Shown here piece by piece: positions 12,046 to 24,500 of a stretch of DNA of 64,000 bases. Both the position numbers and the translations under genes were made by a program. The stretch is from Pegoplata infirma (Eukaryota > Arthropoda > Insecta > Diptera > Anthomyiidae): positions 202,516,581 through 202,580,580 of the forward strand of contig OY992537.1 of the NCBI GenBank assembly GCA_963921195.1. The letters run 5' to 3'. The notes under the pieces were generated by a model. The model had not been told where the DNA came from. It did no database searches and worked only from the letters and a program-made list of their open reading frames with translations. Position 1 is the stretch's first letter. Each line of letters opens with the position of its first letter.

Positions 12046-12720
12046 CACTCAAAATATTTTGTAGGCAAAAAATAAACGAAAAACACACTTAAAACTAGTG
12101 AATAAACAATTGAAAACCTTCCCAGTAATTATTCATTAGTTTTAACAAACACCAACATTTATTTTTTACTGTTGACAAAATTTTCTAAAATAAATAACAT
12201 TAAACATTAAAAAATTACGGTTTCTTCATTCTTTTTTACCAACAAATTCGAAAAAATAACCTACGAAAACATTAAAAATTAATGATAGTTCTGTAATTTT
12301 TACCAACAAATTCCAAAAAATAACCTACGAAAACAATAAAAATTATTGATTTCGTAGGTTGTTTTTTTCAATTTTTTATTGAAATATTTTTTTAAAAATT
12401 TTTAATAAAATTTTGGGGAATCGATCCCGCAATCAACTACATTCTGGCCAGACACTCTACCCATCGTGCCAAAGTCACTTGCTACAAACATGTTTTTATA
12501 TTTCTATAAATAATTTTTTGAATTTTTTTCTACAAAAAAAAATAACCTACTTGTGTAGGTAAAAACTAATGATATTTCATTAAAAAATACCAACAATTTA
12601 AAAAAAAATTACTTACACAAATCATTAAAAATTAAAAGAATAATCAGTAGTTTTTACTTAGAGAACAAAAATAAATGACTTTAAAAATTAAATGCTAATG
12701 AAAGACCTTATTTTTTAGTG
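12046..12720. mobile_element. CACTCAAAA-ended element containing a tRNA-like segment
   Basis: The left end is TA-CACTCAAAATATTTT and the right end TATTTTTTAGTG, a decayed inverted match. The interior has AACCTACGAAAAC and its inverse (GTTTTCGTAGGTT-like) several times. It belongs to the loose group of TA-flanked CACTCAAAA elements seen elsewhere in the window. A tRNA-like sequence lies inside on the minus strand. Confidence 0.45.
12409..12480 (-). ncRNA. tRNA-like / SINE-like relic with box A and box B
   Basis: On the minus strand the text reads TGGCACGATGGGTAGAGTG (similar to the pol III box A, TRGYNNARNGG) and, about 35 bases later, GCGGGATCGATTCCCC (similar to box B, GGTTCGANTCC). The acceptor and T stems pair only partly, so it is not a functional tRNA. 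It may be a tRNA-derived SINE head or a captured tRNA relic. Confidence 0.35.
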
Positions 12721-12889
12721 TGCTATTTTTGAAACAAAGGACAGAAGTAGTCATTAATAAAAACTGAACATCAAACAAATGTTTTTTCTTTTAAAAAAGA
12801 CTAAACGTAATTTTTTTTAAATAAACTACAAACTGTTAATGACATAATTTTTTAAGTGTAAGATTTTCCCATTTTTCAAGAATTCATTT

Positions 12890-14205
12890 TAAGGTGGTGA
12901 AACTGAGGGGGGAAGAAACGATAATTTTTCAGTTTTTGCGTTTATCTCCTACACTCAAAATAATACATTAGTAGATTTACTATTTTTTTTTTTTTGCTAA
13001 TGCTGGTTATCTAACTTTTAGCAAATTTTTAGTTGAGATTAGCATGTTAGCAAAAATATCTTGTAAACTTCATTTAGCGCATTAGCAATTTTAAACAAAA
13101 TTTGAAATAATTTTTTTTGGTAGATTTAAAATTGAGTTGACAAAATTTTTACAAGCTTTTTTGCTAATATTAGCAAAATAAATGGTAATTTTTTTTTTAT
13201 TTTCAGAAAACTTAAAATGGCGATATCTCGGAAACTAAGCCAGATAGAGCAAAATGGAGGCCATTTTTGATTCTCAAGCTCCCCATAGTATCGCCGGTCC
13301 TCTTCACATGTGTGAACCCTAATGGGCCCTAACTTTGGATCCAAATATTGCCGACACAACAAAAAGTCCAAAATCATTTTTGTAGTTCTCAACACGTAAA
13401 ACAAGACCGCAATATAGTCAAAAGCTCTCCGAGTAATATTTTTGAAGTTATCGAGTTTTTTAATTCTCAAGACCCCAGTGGTCCCCTATAATCACGTATC
13501 TCAAAAACTAAGCAAGGTAGAGCGAAACAGACACAAATTTTGGATCAAAAACTATGACAATTTTTAAGGAACCCAACTAGGTCTAGGCCCATTGGGGTCT
13601 GAACATATCGGGTCCGAACCCAATGGAGTCCTCAGATGTTTATGAACTAAGTTCAAAAAAAAAAAATAGTTAACTAATTATTGGCAAAACATTTTTGCTA
13701 ACTTTAGCAAAAAAATTGTGGGTTCAAAATCAGCAAATTTTCTTGTAGGTTTACAAGCTTTTTTTTGCTAACATTACAGTTTTTTTTTTTGAGTGTATAT
13801 TATATAAAGAAACCTAGTCATTTTACATACAAAATGAAAGTTTTTTGGAAAACCTATCTTTGTGTGTAAAGAACGTTTCCAAACATGCACAACTTTTCGT
13901 CATATTGAGTAAAATGCCAAAATTTTAGTACCTTTTTTTTTTAATAAGTCGAAAAATATTTACTTTTTTGGCACGTTGTTAGCATCGCGAGATAGGTATT
14001 TTAAATACCTTTAATCTGATACCACACATGCCTATATTAATTTTGCTTAAATAGGTGTAAATCGTAAAAAACTGAAAAAAGGTCAATTTCCCCCCGTACA
14101 AATCGACCCCCCCTAAAAATGTGTTTTGGTCGCTAAAAAAAATACGTGTCGAATTAATTTTCGTTTCATGAAGATTGGAGGGTGACACCAGGGAGATTCT
14201 CCTGG
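12890..14205. mobile_element. Muscoid repeat ending in GGGTGACACCAGGGAGA, interrupted copy
   Basis: The text around 12900-12950 and 13796-14205 matches the uninterrupted copy at 35718-36308, including AATTTTTCAGTTTTT, TTTATCTCCTA, AAGAAACCTAGTC and the end GGAGGGTGACACCAGGGAGA. The left terminus is missing. A CACTCAAAA element of 844 bases splits it at a TA dinucleotide. Confidence 0.65.
12952..13795. mobile_element. CACTCAAAA/TTTTGAGTG element with TA duplication
   Basis: The ends are CACTCAAAA and TTTTTTGAGTG, flanked by TA on both sides. The uninterrupted version of the target survives at about 35881-35910 (TATCTCCTATATTAGC), which proves the borders and the TA duplication. It shares most of its sequence with 34743-35615, including a central AAAATGGCGATATCTCGG block. 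It is non-autonomous and the TA target suits the Tc1/mariner superfamily. Confidence 0.82.
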
Positions 14206-14261
14206 TTAGTTTTTTTTCTGATTTCGCATTGAAAAAAAAAACACAAATTATTCAAAAATAA

Positions 14262-15555
14262 CACTGTGCTACAAAAAACACAAAATCAAATATACTTTTA
14301 AAATGAGGTAGTTAAGGTTGTAGGTCTCGTCGAAAAGATCACAAAAATGCCCATCAAACTTGCCAGACACCCTCAAATTTTAAAGTTATTGTCAAAAAAC
14401 GATTTTTTGGGACTTTTCTCACTAAACCACGTGTAACTTAAACATTTTTCAACCGATTTTCAATTTTTCAACTGTTTTGGATAGAAGAAGGATAGGGCTT
14501 TTCATGTGTGTGAATTGGTCCATACATATAAAAAAGATATGTATTGATTTTTTCAGCAATATCTAATTTTTTGTTATTTTTTGAAAATTTTTTGAGTTTA
14601 TCGATTTTTTTTTGTTGTAGTTCGTTCAACAACATTTATATTTATAAACGTATTCTTAAAGAAAATTTAATTGTGAATACGATGAGCTTTATGTCGAAAA
14701 AATCGGATAACAATTGACAGAGTTGTGATAATTTGCTAAAAAAGAAAATTAAGATTTTGCTTGAAATTGCCGTCCGGATAACCCAGGCAAAAAAATAAAA
14801 AAATAAACGAACATACTAAAAGGTCGCGTATCATTATTTTAAAGGTTTTTGGCCTCCTGAATTCGAATTTGACCTTGAAATTGCGCTATCTTATTAAGTT
14901 TTTGATTTATCCGTTTATGTTAAATATCTCAAAAACCTGACAAGATAGAGCAATTTAAAGGCCAGATTCTGATTCAGAGCGCCAAAAACCTTTTAAAATA
15001 TTGTACATGACCTCTTATGATAAAATTATTTTTTTTGCCTGGGATATCTGAACGGCGATTTCTTGCAAAATCTTAATTTTCTTTTTTAGAAAAATTATCA
15101 CAACTCTGTCAATTGTTATCCGATTTCTTCGGGATAAAGCTTATCGTATTCAGAATAAAATTTTCTTTAAAAATACGTTTATAAATATAAATGTTGTTAA
15201 ACGAACTATAGCAGAAAAAAATCGATAAACTCGAAAAATTTTCAAAAAATAACAAAAAAATTAGATTTTATAGAAAAAATCAATCAGTATCTTTCTTATA
15301 TGTATAGACCAATTCACACATATGGAAAGCCCCATCCTTCTTCTATCAAAAACAGTTAAAAATTTTAAAATCGGTTGAAAATTTTCTGAATTACAAAAGG
15401 TTTAGTGAGAAAAGTCCCCAAAAAACGTTTTTTGACAATAACTCTAAAATTTTAAGGTGTCTGGCAACTTTAATTGGCATTTTTGTGATCTACTCGACAA
15501 GACCAACAACCTATACTATGTCACATCAGAAGTATTTTTTCACTGTAGCACAGTG
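14262..15555. mobile_element. 1.3 kb foldback element (CACTGTGCTACA ends)
   Basis: The left end CACTGTGCTACA and right end TGTAGCACAGTG are exact inverted repeats. Most of the element is a long imperfect palindrome: GCCAGACACC, AAAAAACGATTTTTTGGGACTTTTCTCAC and CAACTCTGTCAATTG-type blocks recur inverted in the right arm, with the centre near 14900-14950. TAA stands on both sides, consistent with a 3-bp target duplication. No coding capacity is visible. Confidence 0.8.
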
Positions 15556-15738
15556 TAATTAATATTGACTTCAACTGCACTAAATAAAAATTCAGTTTAA
15601 AGAAAAAGATTAAAAAAGACAATATCATATGAATAAATATTTTAAAAGTTCCAAACTAAATTTCTGAAATTATTTTTTTCAATACAATTAACTGACCTCA
15701 CTTAATAACTTTATATCGTCGAACTATATTCAATAAAT

Positions 15739-16622
15739 GCCAACTCGAAAAAGCTTACTGTTCAGGAGCGCTAAAAAACTAGTTATTTCGCATATTATTG
15801 CAAAAATAAACAATGTACCTTCCACAAGATGGTTTAAATATTCTAAACAATTTTTACCTATGCAAAAATTTTCATATTTTGCACTTGTTTGCGTATTTTT
15901 CAGAGATGGCATTTATTACTATATCAAAAAACAAATCTTTTTTTAGAGTTGGCATATTTTGTCGGAAAATAAACATACATTTTTTTTGGAAAAATTTTTA
16001 AATTTTTTTTTTTTTTGGTTTTTGTTATCCTTAGTAGGGTAATTGCAAAAACTGAACAAAAAATTAAAAATCTTTGCATATTTTTAAAAGTTACTAGCTC
16101 CGAAAGCCTTTTAATCTCAGGGTGGTCAACTTTGGCACTCTGTAACTCACGCTGTATTGCAATAGGGTCACTCCAAACCAGCTATTTTGAAAGCTTATAC
16201 CATTGACTTTATTTGCCCCATTCATAATGTTTCAGTCTGATAAATAGTTTGAAAGTTACATCAATATAAGCAATTTTTTTTTTTGCAAACACTATTTACC
16301 GATATTTTTAAAATGGCAATATCGCGAGAACCAGTCATTAGATATCAAAATCTTTACAAGATTCGTGTTTAGCATGGCAAATGCAATAAGATCTATTGTC
16401 TAATTTTTTTTTTAAATTTTATTAAAAATTTTTGGAAATTTACAATGGGAGTTGGCATTTATTTCCACCAAAAAAATATGTACTTTGAGTTAGCAGAATA
16501 ACAAAAATGGATGTAAAACGACAACAAATAATTTTTTTGCTCTGAAATTTTTATGGCAGATAGGTATTACATAGGGGAGCTATTTGCCATCGGAAACTCA
16601 TTTCCGTCAAATTTGAGTTGGC
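15739..16622. mobile_element. Possible element bounded by GCCAACTC / GAGTTGGC
   Basis: ATGCCAACTCGAAAA at the left and ATTTGAGTTGGCAT at the right are inverted. Extra GAGTTGGCAT copies occur inside at about 15947 and 16446. Frames of 60-70 codons here have no recognisable domain. The borders are tentative because the motif recurs internally. Confidence 0.35.
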
Positions 16623-16774
16623 ATATTTTGAATATAGGTTCACGATATGTATACTTAGTAGCCGAAAAGTTAATGTTCTATCAGACATAACAAAAAAATA
16701 ATTAATTATAATAATATCGCATTACATTAAATATTTTGCATATGTAACAAATATGCACTTTTAAAAATACTCAT

Positions 16775-17458
16775 GTATGGTGAATAGCGTATCCCGAAAT
16801 TAAAAATTTTTAGGGCATACCCCTAAAACGATGCTAATTAACGAGCTGATTACGGGAAAAGAAATTAAAACATTTTTGAAGGTCATCTTCAGGGTGCAAC
16901 CAGTGCTTAAAGTTTGCATCCGCATTTGGTAAAAAAAAAATATTTTTTTTATTTTTAAATTTGGTGCCAAAAGTTTTGTTTAGTAGAGTAAATTGAGGAA
17001 AAAATATTTATAAAGTTTTCATGTAGCAATTTTGGTCAAGCACAACGTTTTGAAATTTTAAAAAGGTGTAATTTATTATATTTTTTTTTAAAGTTTTTGT
17101 ATAAACCGAAGTTTGTAAGAGTTTTTTTTTAAGATTTTTTATAAAACGTAGTTTATGTTCAAGCTTTTGTATAAAAAGCAGTTTTTTACAAAAATATAAA
17201 AAAACATGTAATAAATTATGTATCTTCGAAAATTCAAAACGTTGCGCTGGACCCAAATTGCTCCATGAAATCTTTATAAATATTTTTTCCTCAATGTAAT
17301 CTACCTAACGAAACTTTTAGCCCCAATTTTAAAAATTATTTTTTTTTTGTACCAAATGCACTACGGATTCCAGTAATCAGCTTTTCAATAAGCATTGTTC
17401 TAGGGGTATGCCCTAAAGAAAATCCAAAATTTCCTGATTTCAGGACATGCTAATGGTG
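16775..17458. mobile_element. Foldback element with AGGGCATACCCCTA arms
   Basis: TTTTTAGGGCATACCCCTA near 16810 recurs inverted as TAGGGGTATGCCCTAAAG near 17402. The arms extend over GATGCTAATT/CAGCTGATTAC, GGTGCCAAAAGTTTTG and ATATTTATAAAG blocks. The centre (17090-17200) holds tandem TTTTTGTATAAA-CGAAGTTT units of about 35-55 bases. Non-coding. Confidence 0.65.
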
Positions 17459-17509
17459 AAGCAGCACATTAATCTCTTAATTTACGTTTTAGATAACAAA
17501 AGAAGTCAA

Positions 17510-17890
17510 TTTTAATTTAATTCGGCCTTGCCGAATTTATTGATACCCTTCATAATGTAAAAAAAGTTTATTTGAAAAAATTTTTTTTTTGTAAAAAGAA
17601 TATGTTTGTACTTGTTTAAATACCATTCTGTGATCAATTCTGTTCACATGTGTCAACCAGCAGCCGAATTAAAGCATTTTGTATTTTTAGGTTATGTCGA
17701 ATGTGCGAAAATTTTCGAAAAATTTGTCCTTACATTTTCTTTCATAACTTTTAAACCGCTAAACCGATTGCGCTCAAATGTAATACCAAACTGCCTAGGA
17801 CAACAACAAGTAAATATCCTAGGTCTTAGTCATATCTGTTTAATACTTAGGCCGTGATCACCATTTCCACAGCCGGACAGTTGTAGACTG
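17510..17890 (-). mobile_element. DINE-1-like Helentron, minus orientation, truncated
   Basis: The tail hairpin TTCGGCCTTGCCGAA and GATACCC stand at the left, so the element reads on the minus strand. The inner text TTTTAAACCGCTAAACCGAT and CAGCCGGACAG matches the copy at 37622-38216. The head end is missing. It lies just beyond the 3' end of the four-membrane-segment gene. Confidence 0.6.
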
Positions 17891-17946
17891 TAAATTTAAA
17901 ATTATATTAATTTTATTTTAGAGTTAAAAAAAATTAATTATAGAAC

Positions 17947-17952
17947 TTTATT
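17947..17952 (-). promoter_or_regulatory. Candidate polyadenylation signal of the membrane-protein gene
   Basis: AATAAA on the minus strand lies about 50 bases after the TAG at 18003-18005. Confidence 0.5.
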
Positions 17953-18002
17953 AAATAATGCATAAATTACAAAAAGTTTAAAAAATATATTAATAAAATT
18001 GT

Positions 18003-18511
18003 CTAATAATTCCGATTGGAACCCATAAAAATATTTCTTTTATTTTTAGCTGAAATTGCTGGTGCCAATTCAGACCACTGCCAGTTACCATAGTTAACAT
18101 TATAATTATTACCATAATCATTATGACGTGTTGTAGCCGGTGTCGGTGATGGTATACTTGTTATTTTAGTGGTGGGCCAATTACTGGATTTCCATTTTGC
18201 ATTAGGATCATAAGAACTTTTATTATTTTCTACATAATTAGCTGGTATAACCGATACAACAGGTTGTGGTTGCAACTGACGATTTTGATTAATGGCTTCA
18301 ATTAAAGCATTACGTTTTTTCTGTTCATCAATATCTGTATTATTGGGTGTTATTAGAACGCGAACATTTTCCGTTACCAAGGGGTTGTACGTTTTTGGTA
18401 TTAAGGGCCTAAAAGGATCATCACCATAGATGGATTTATAACGTTCACTGTTGACTAATGTTATAATTTGATAAAGAGCCACACAAGTGGCCCAATTATA
18501 ACCCAAGTATA
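18003..18511 (-). CDS. Membrane-protein gene, coding exon 5 (tail)
   Basis: The exon starts after TCTCCCTAG. It encodes the end of segment 4 and the cytoplasmic or luminal tail, with YKSIYGDDPFRPLIP followed by an Asn/Gln/Pro/Thr-rich region, ending at TAG 18005-18003. Codon use is host-like and differs sharply from the surrounding repeats. Confidence 0.82.
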
Positions 18512-21500
18512 CTAGGGAGAGTGAAAACAATTTATTATTTTACAACTGTTGTCAATTTAGACTACTGAAATTACTTACGTATGACAAAACCTCCGGTTAA
18601 AGTTGAAGTTATTAAAAGACCCAAGTTAAAACGATTTTTACAAACGGTCATCAATAAAACATGACAAACCAAACAGTAGACAACACGTATCAATTCGAAA
18701 AATATCATGGGTAGAAGAAAATATTTTTTAACCTAAAAGTGGAAAGGAAAAAATGAAACAGCTTAAATTCTTTAATTAAATCTACGTCTTTTATAAAAAC
18801 TACGTTTTTTTAAAAAACTATTTTTTTTATAAAAACTACGTTTTTTTATAAAAACTACGTTTTTTATAAAAACTACGTTTTTAATAAAAACTATGTTTTT
18901 TATAAAAACTATGTTTTTTATAAAAACTATGTTTTTATAAAAACTATTTTTTTTATAAAAACTATGTTTTTTATAAAAACTATGTTTTTTTATAAAAACT
19001 TCGTTTTTTATAAAAACTACGATTTTTATAAAAACTACGTTTTTTATAAAAAAAATACATTTTTTTATAAAAACTACGTTTTTTATAAAAACTACGTTTT
19101 TTATAAAAACTACGTTTTTTATAAAAACTACGTTTTTTATAAAAACTACGTTTTGTATAAATACTACGTTTTTTATAAAAACTACGTTTTTTATAAAAAC
19201 TACGTTTTGTATAATTACTACGTTTTTTATAAAAACTACGTTTTTTATAATTACTATGTTTTTTATAATAACTACGTTTTTTATAAAAACTATGTTTTTT
19301 TTATAAAAGCTTCGTTTTTTATAAAAACTAAGTTTTTTATAAAAACTAAGTTTTTATAAAAACTAAGTTTTTTATAAAAACTAAGTTTTTTATAAAAACT
19401 AAGTTTTTTATAAAAACTAAGTTTTTTATAAAAACTACGTTTTTTATAAAAAATACGTTTTTTATAAAAACTACGTTTTTTATAAAAACTACGTTTTTTA
19501 TAAAAACTACGTTTTTTATAAAAACTATGTTTTTTATAAAAACTACGTTTTAAAAAAAAACTACGTTTTTTTACAAAAACTACGTTTTTTTATAAAACCT
19601 ACGTTTTTTTTATAAAAACTACGCGTTTTTTTAATGAAATCTACGTTGTTTTTACAAAAACGACTTTTTTTTATAAAAACTAGATTTTTTATAAAAACTA
19701 AGTTTTTTTATAAAAACTACGTTTTTATATATTCACTCAAATTTGATTTGTATGTGTTTTTTACACTTATTAAAGATTCGACAAAATATATATCTAATCG
19801 GTCCATGTTTGAACTTGGGACCCATTTTCCGGAAAACTATGGTGTAGGGTATTATATGGTCGGTCTTGACCTACTATAATTTTCTTACTTGTTTTTTTTG
19901 TCATCTTTAGTAATTTTTTCATACCTCTCATAAAATCGCCTTTGGCGAAAATTTTGATTTTCGTCGAAATATAGTAGTAGGGCACCCCAGATTCATAATT
20001 AAGAGAGACATTTACAGTGTTCGCAACTTGAGGGTAAAGTTGTTTCGGTCGAGCCGTGAACAGGTTTATTAATCGAATTTCCTTACAAAATTTTCTTTAT
20101 AAACCTTTTATTAGCCTCTCGTAACTTTTATGAATTTGAAGGTATATATTAAAAAAAAAAAAACTACGTCGTTCAAACACAATTTTTTATATAACACAAT
20201 TTTTTATCTGACAGACACCACTTAAATTTTATTTAGTGTAGTGAAAATTCTCTAGAAAAATGAAGGTGTCATTGAGACAATCTTGCATTTGAAGTGTTTA
20301 AGGAAATTCTCGTTAAAAAAATTGGTTTAATGTGCTTTAAATGCTAATAAAATAAAATATGAAACATATTAACAACACCAGAGCCCCATTATACGGGCCT
20401 TTTAAAATAAAATTGAATTTTTTAAATTGTTTACATATTTTTTGCACAAAAAAAAAAAACCCCTTGTAAAATGAAAAAATAACTTGTTATTTTTATTTTT
20501 TGCTACCTCCAATTTGACAAGAATTTCTTGTAATTTTACAAGCTTTTTACCAATAATTTTGTAATTTTACCAATAAAATTGTAAATTTACAATTTTTTGA
20601 CGCGATAAAACTTACAAGTAGGTTTGGTGACTACTAGATTTTTTGCTACTTCGTATTTTACGAAAATTCCTAGTAAAAATTACGAGCTATTTTGTAGTTT
20701 TACAAGCTTCATAAATAATAAAAATAAAATTTTTAATTAACAACTTTTTTGGCGAAATAAAACTTACAAGGAATTCAAGTGAATTTACTAGTTTTTTTTT
20801 TGTAAAAAAAAACCTGGGAAATTTTTAAAATTACAAAATTTTTTTTTTTAAATTTTAAGAAAATATGTAAACTTCGGTCAAAATATTTTTGTTAAAAAAC
20901 AAGAAAAACTGTCAAATATTAGTAAAATGGGATTACAAGGCATTTTCTAGTAATTTGACAAGGTTTTTTTTGAGTGTAACGTTTTCGTTAAAATATTATT
21001 TTTCCCGAAATTCTCCTGTCAGGTGTTTGGAACCAAAAGTGACGTATGTCGGGCTATTTATTAAATAAATATATCAAGTGTTCTTTGAAAACAAATAATT
21101 AAACAGCGTTATCGGATATGTATGAATTTTAAAACATTTTACAAAATATGAAAAATATTTAACGGCTTTTCTTAATAAGTTTCGTTTACAAGTGTTTTAT
21201 ATTTGCAATAGATATTAATGTACATAAATATGAACCACATTTAATTTAAATTACCTTCAATGTGCCATAAAATGACAATACACTTGCTGTCATATGTGCA
21301 AAATAATATAATTGAAATAGAAACATTAATTTATTCGAATCTGAAAAAAGAGAACAAATTGATATTATTTAAGGTGGCTTCAGACCATAATATTTGTAAT
21401 AATATCTGTCAAAATTTTGTGTAAAACCTATAAAATAGTATGGTGTAAACACAAATCGGTATAAAAGCAAAAGAAATACGGATTGAAAAATGACAAGCGG

Positions 21501-24500
21501 ATACGTATTCTCATTTTTAGAAATTTCTCTAAAAATGAGAAAACGTATACGTTTTTCATAAGATCAGGGTTGTATTTATTTTGATAATATTTAAGATGTG
21601 ATGGTGTAAATACGCAAAAGATTTTTTAAAAGATTTTTTGACAAGCAGAGAAAATTTCTTATTATTTAAGATACGTATTTTCTTACGACTCAGTATTATA
21701 GTCTGAAGTGGGCTTTACTAACAATAAGTATTAATAAGAAGGAAAAGAAATTTAAATAAATTTAAATATTTAGTCATGATTAGGGCAAGTACTTTCATGC
21801 ATCTAAAAATCGAAAATATGTGCCTATAATATGCTTCTAAAAAAACAAAAATATGCACTTAAAATTTAAAAAATATGCACTTAAAATTTAAAAATATGTA
21901 TTTAAAATTAAATGCTTTAAATAAAAAAGAGCTTTGTTAATATAAATTAGATTTTTTCAAATTATTTAATGCCCTCTACAATATTAAAGAAACGTTTTTT
22001 TTGATTGGACACTAGGTGGCTCGTTTTTGGGCTTTTCTCTCTGATCAAAATCTAATACCCGTCAAAAGTGTCTGTCCCCTAAGGGTAACTCACGTGCAAA
22101 ATATCACTCCGATCGGAGTTTACCTTCTGTCTCCACTTTGAGCCTCAAAATTGGGGATTTTGCAAAAAAGGACTTTAAAAAAAAAAAATTAAGTTTTTTT
22201 TATTAAAATAATTAAAAAAAATTGTTTGTATAATATTTGATCGTAAATACTTAAATATGAAATTTAAAGATTTTACGGTATCATTAACCCGTTCAAACTT
22301 GATACCAAAAAAATGGCATGATTTTGGGGGCGTTCTCAAAACACCTTTTTTCAAAGTTTGAAAATTTTATTAAAAAAAAATTTTAAATATACATACCTTT
22401 TTTTCTTTCTGAATTCATTAAGAACACCTTGGAGAAGAAAAATGTGAAATATGGCGGTTATCCGTCGAGCCACTTTTTGGGAATCGCGGGGGGAAGTTAG
22501 CGGATTTCAAGGAAATGTTGGTTTTATCAATAATTTGGATCAATAAAATCGTATAAGTTTCATTTTTGATCAAATTAACTGTTTTTTGGTGTCGTGGCAT
22601 TCTATTAGATTACTTTAAGTCTGTCATGAAATCTCTGGGGGTCAAAAATGACCCCCGCAGGAAATTTGAAGTTTAGAGCTTAAATTTTGTGCTGTAAACA
22701 AATATAAAACGGCTTTTGTGTTTTTTACCCCAACTATTTTTTCGTATTAATATATTATCTTTAAAAAATCGTTAACCCTTCTTGGTAGGGGGTCAAAAAT
22801 GACCACTAGGCTAGTAGACACAGCTTTTAATTAAAAAATATTTTTTTGTTGACACATTTTGTAATAAAAATTTTAATTGAACAAATTTTCTTTAAAAGTT
22901 ATTTTCTTTGACTCAAAAAATGTTTCTGGGAAAAACAATTTTAATTCAAATACTTCTTTAGCAATTTTTGTAAAAAAAAAAATAAATTTTTTTGGGTATA
23001 ATTTTTTTTTGAAAATAATTTGTAAAATATTTTTGTGGCTACCAAAAAAGGTACTTTTTATAAAAGGTACTTTTTATAAAAGGTACTTTTTATAAAAGGT
23101 ACTTATTATAAAAGGTACTTTTTATAAAAGATACTTTTTATAAAAGATACTTTTTATAAAAGGTACATTTTATAAAAGGTACTTTTTATAAAAGGTACTT
23201 TTTATAAATGGTACTTTTATGACAGGTACTTTTTATAAAAGATACTTTTTATGAAAGCACTTTTTTAAAAGGTACTTTTTACAAAAGGTACTTTTTATAA
23301 AAGTTATTTTTATAAAGGGTACTTTTTATAAAAGGTACTTTTTATAAAAGGTACTTCTTATAAAAGGTACTTTTTATAAAAGGTACTTTATATAAAAGGT
23401 ACTTTTTATAAAAGGTACTTTATATAAAAGGTACTTTTTATAAAAGGTACTTTTTATAAAAGGTACTTTTTATAAAAGGTACTTTTTATAAAAGGTACTA
23501 TTTATAAAAGGTACTTTTTATAAAAGGTACTTTTTATAAAAGGTAATTTTTATAAAAGGTGCTTTTTCTAAAAGGTACTTTTTATAAAAGGTACATTTTA
23601 TAAAATGTACTTTTTATAAAGGTACTTTATATAAAATGTACTTTTTATAAAAGGTTATAAAAGGTACTTTTTATAAAAGGTATTTTATATAAAAGGTACT
23701 TTTTGTTGTTGATTTGGTTCGGCTTAAGGTCATAAGTTAGAGAAAAATATTGTTAAATAAAAAACACTGCTTTTAATTTTTCAATTTTTCACTCAAATTT
23801 TTGTTTATTTTCCGATATTTCGGCCAAACATCGTTGACCATCCTCAGGGATCTGGCAAGATACGATAAAAATAAAAATATATTGTATATTTATAGATTAA
23901 AAATACAAATAAAAAAATCACTAAAATATATTTATTTTAAAAAATATAATTACTTTAAAAACTTTAAAAAATCAAAGTTTTTTCTGTGAGTTGAAAAAGC
24001 TCTTAGCTGGTGTGTAAGTTTTTGTCAACTAGTTTCTGTTTAGTTTTTTTGTATTTATGTACTGTGTGTTTATAAAGCTGAGTACATTTTTCCGTATCTA
24101 TCCTATAATTGAGACGCACATTTGGGGAGAGATTAATTATATGGAGCATTTCTAAATTAAATCTCTTGTTGTAGTTATTCTCTTCTTGTAGAATTTTCGT
24201 ATCCTCAAAATTGGGTTTATGTCCACTAGTTGCACAGTGTGCTGCAAGTGCCGTTTTTTGCTCAATTGGTTTATTGACTGCTTTTATATCCGATTTGTGC
24301 GATGAAAGCCTGGTCTTCAATTTGGTTTTAGTGGTGCCAACATATTCCTTGTTGCATGGATTGGATCCGTTCCCGTTACAACTAATTTTATATATAAGAT
24401 TTGATTTGTCTTCTTTGTCGATTTTTGATTTTGTTTTGCTAAATAATTGTTCGACCGAATTATTAGTTTTAAACGCCAATATGTACTTTTCTCTATCATA

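Noticed and set aside
13126..13470. 114-codon minus-strand frame
   Set aside because: It lies inside a CACTCAAAA element, and the related copy at 34743-35615 does not keep the frame as a recognisable protein.
18964..19359. 131-codon frame rich in FYKNYV repeats
   Set aside because: It is a by-product of the 18-bp minisatellite; neighbouring units shift frame and the translation is pure repeat.
22637..22820. piggyBac-type transposon ends
   Set aside because: GGGGTCAAAAATGACC and TTAACCC resemble such ends, but a matched pair with TTAA duplications could not be established, so it was kept only as an unassigned region.
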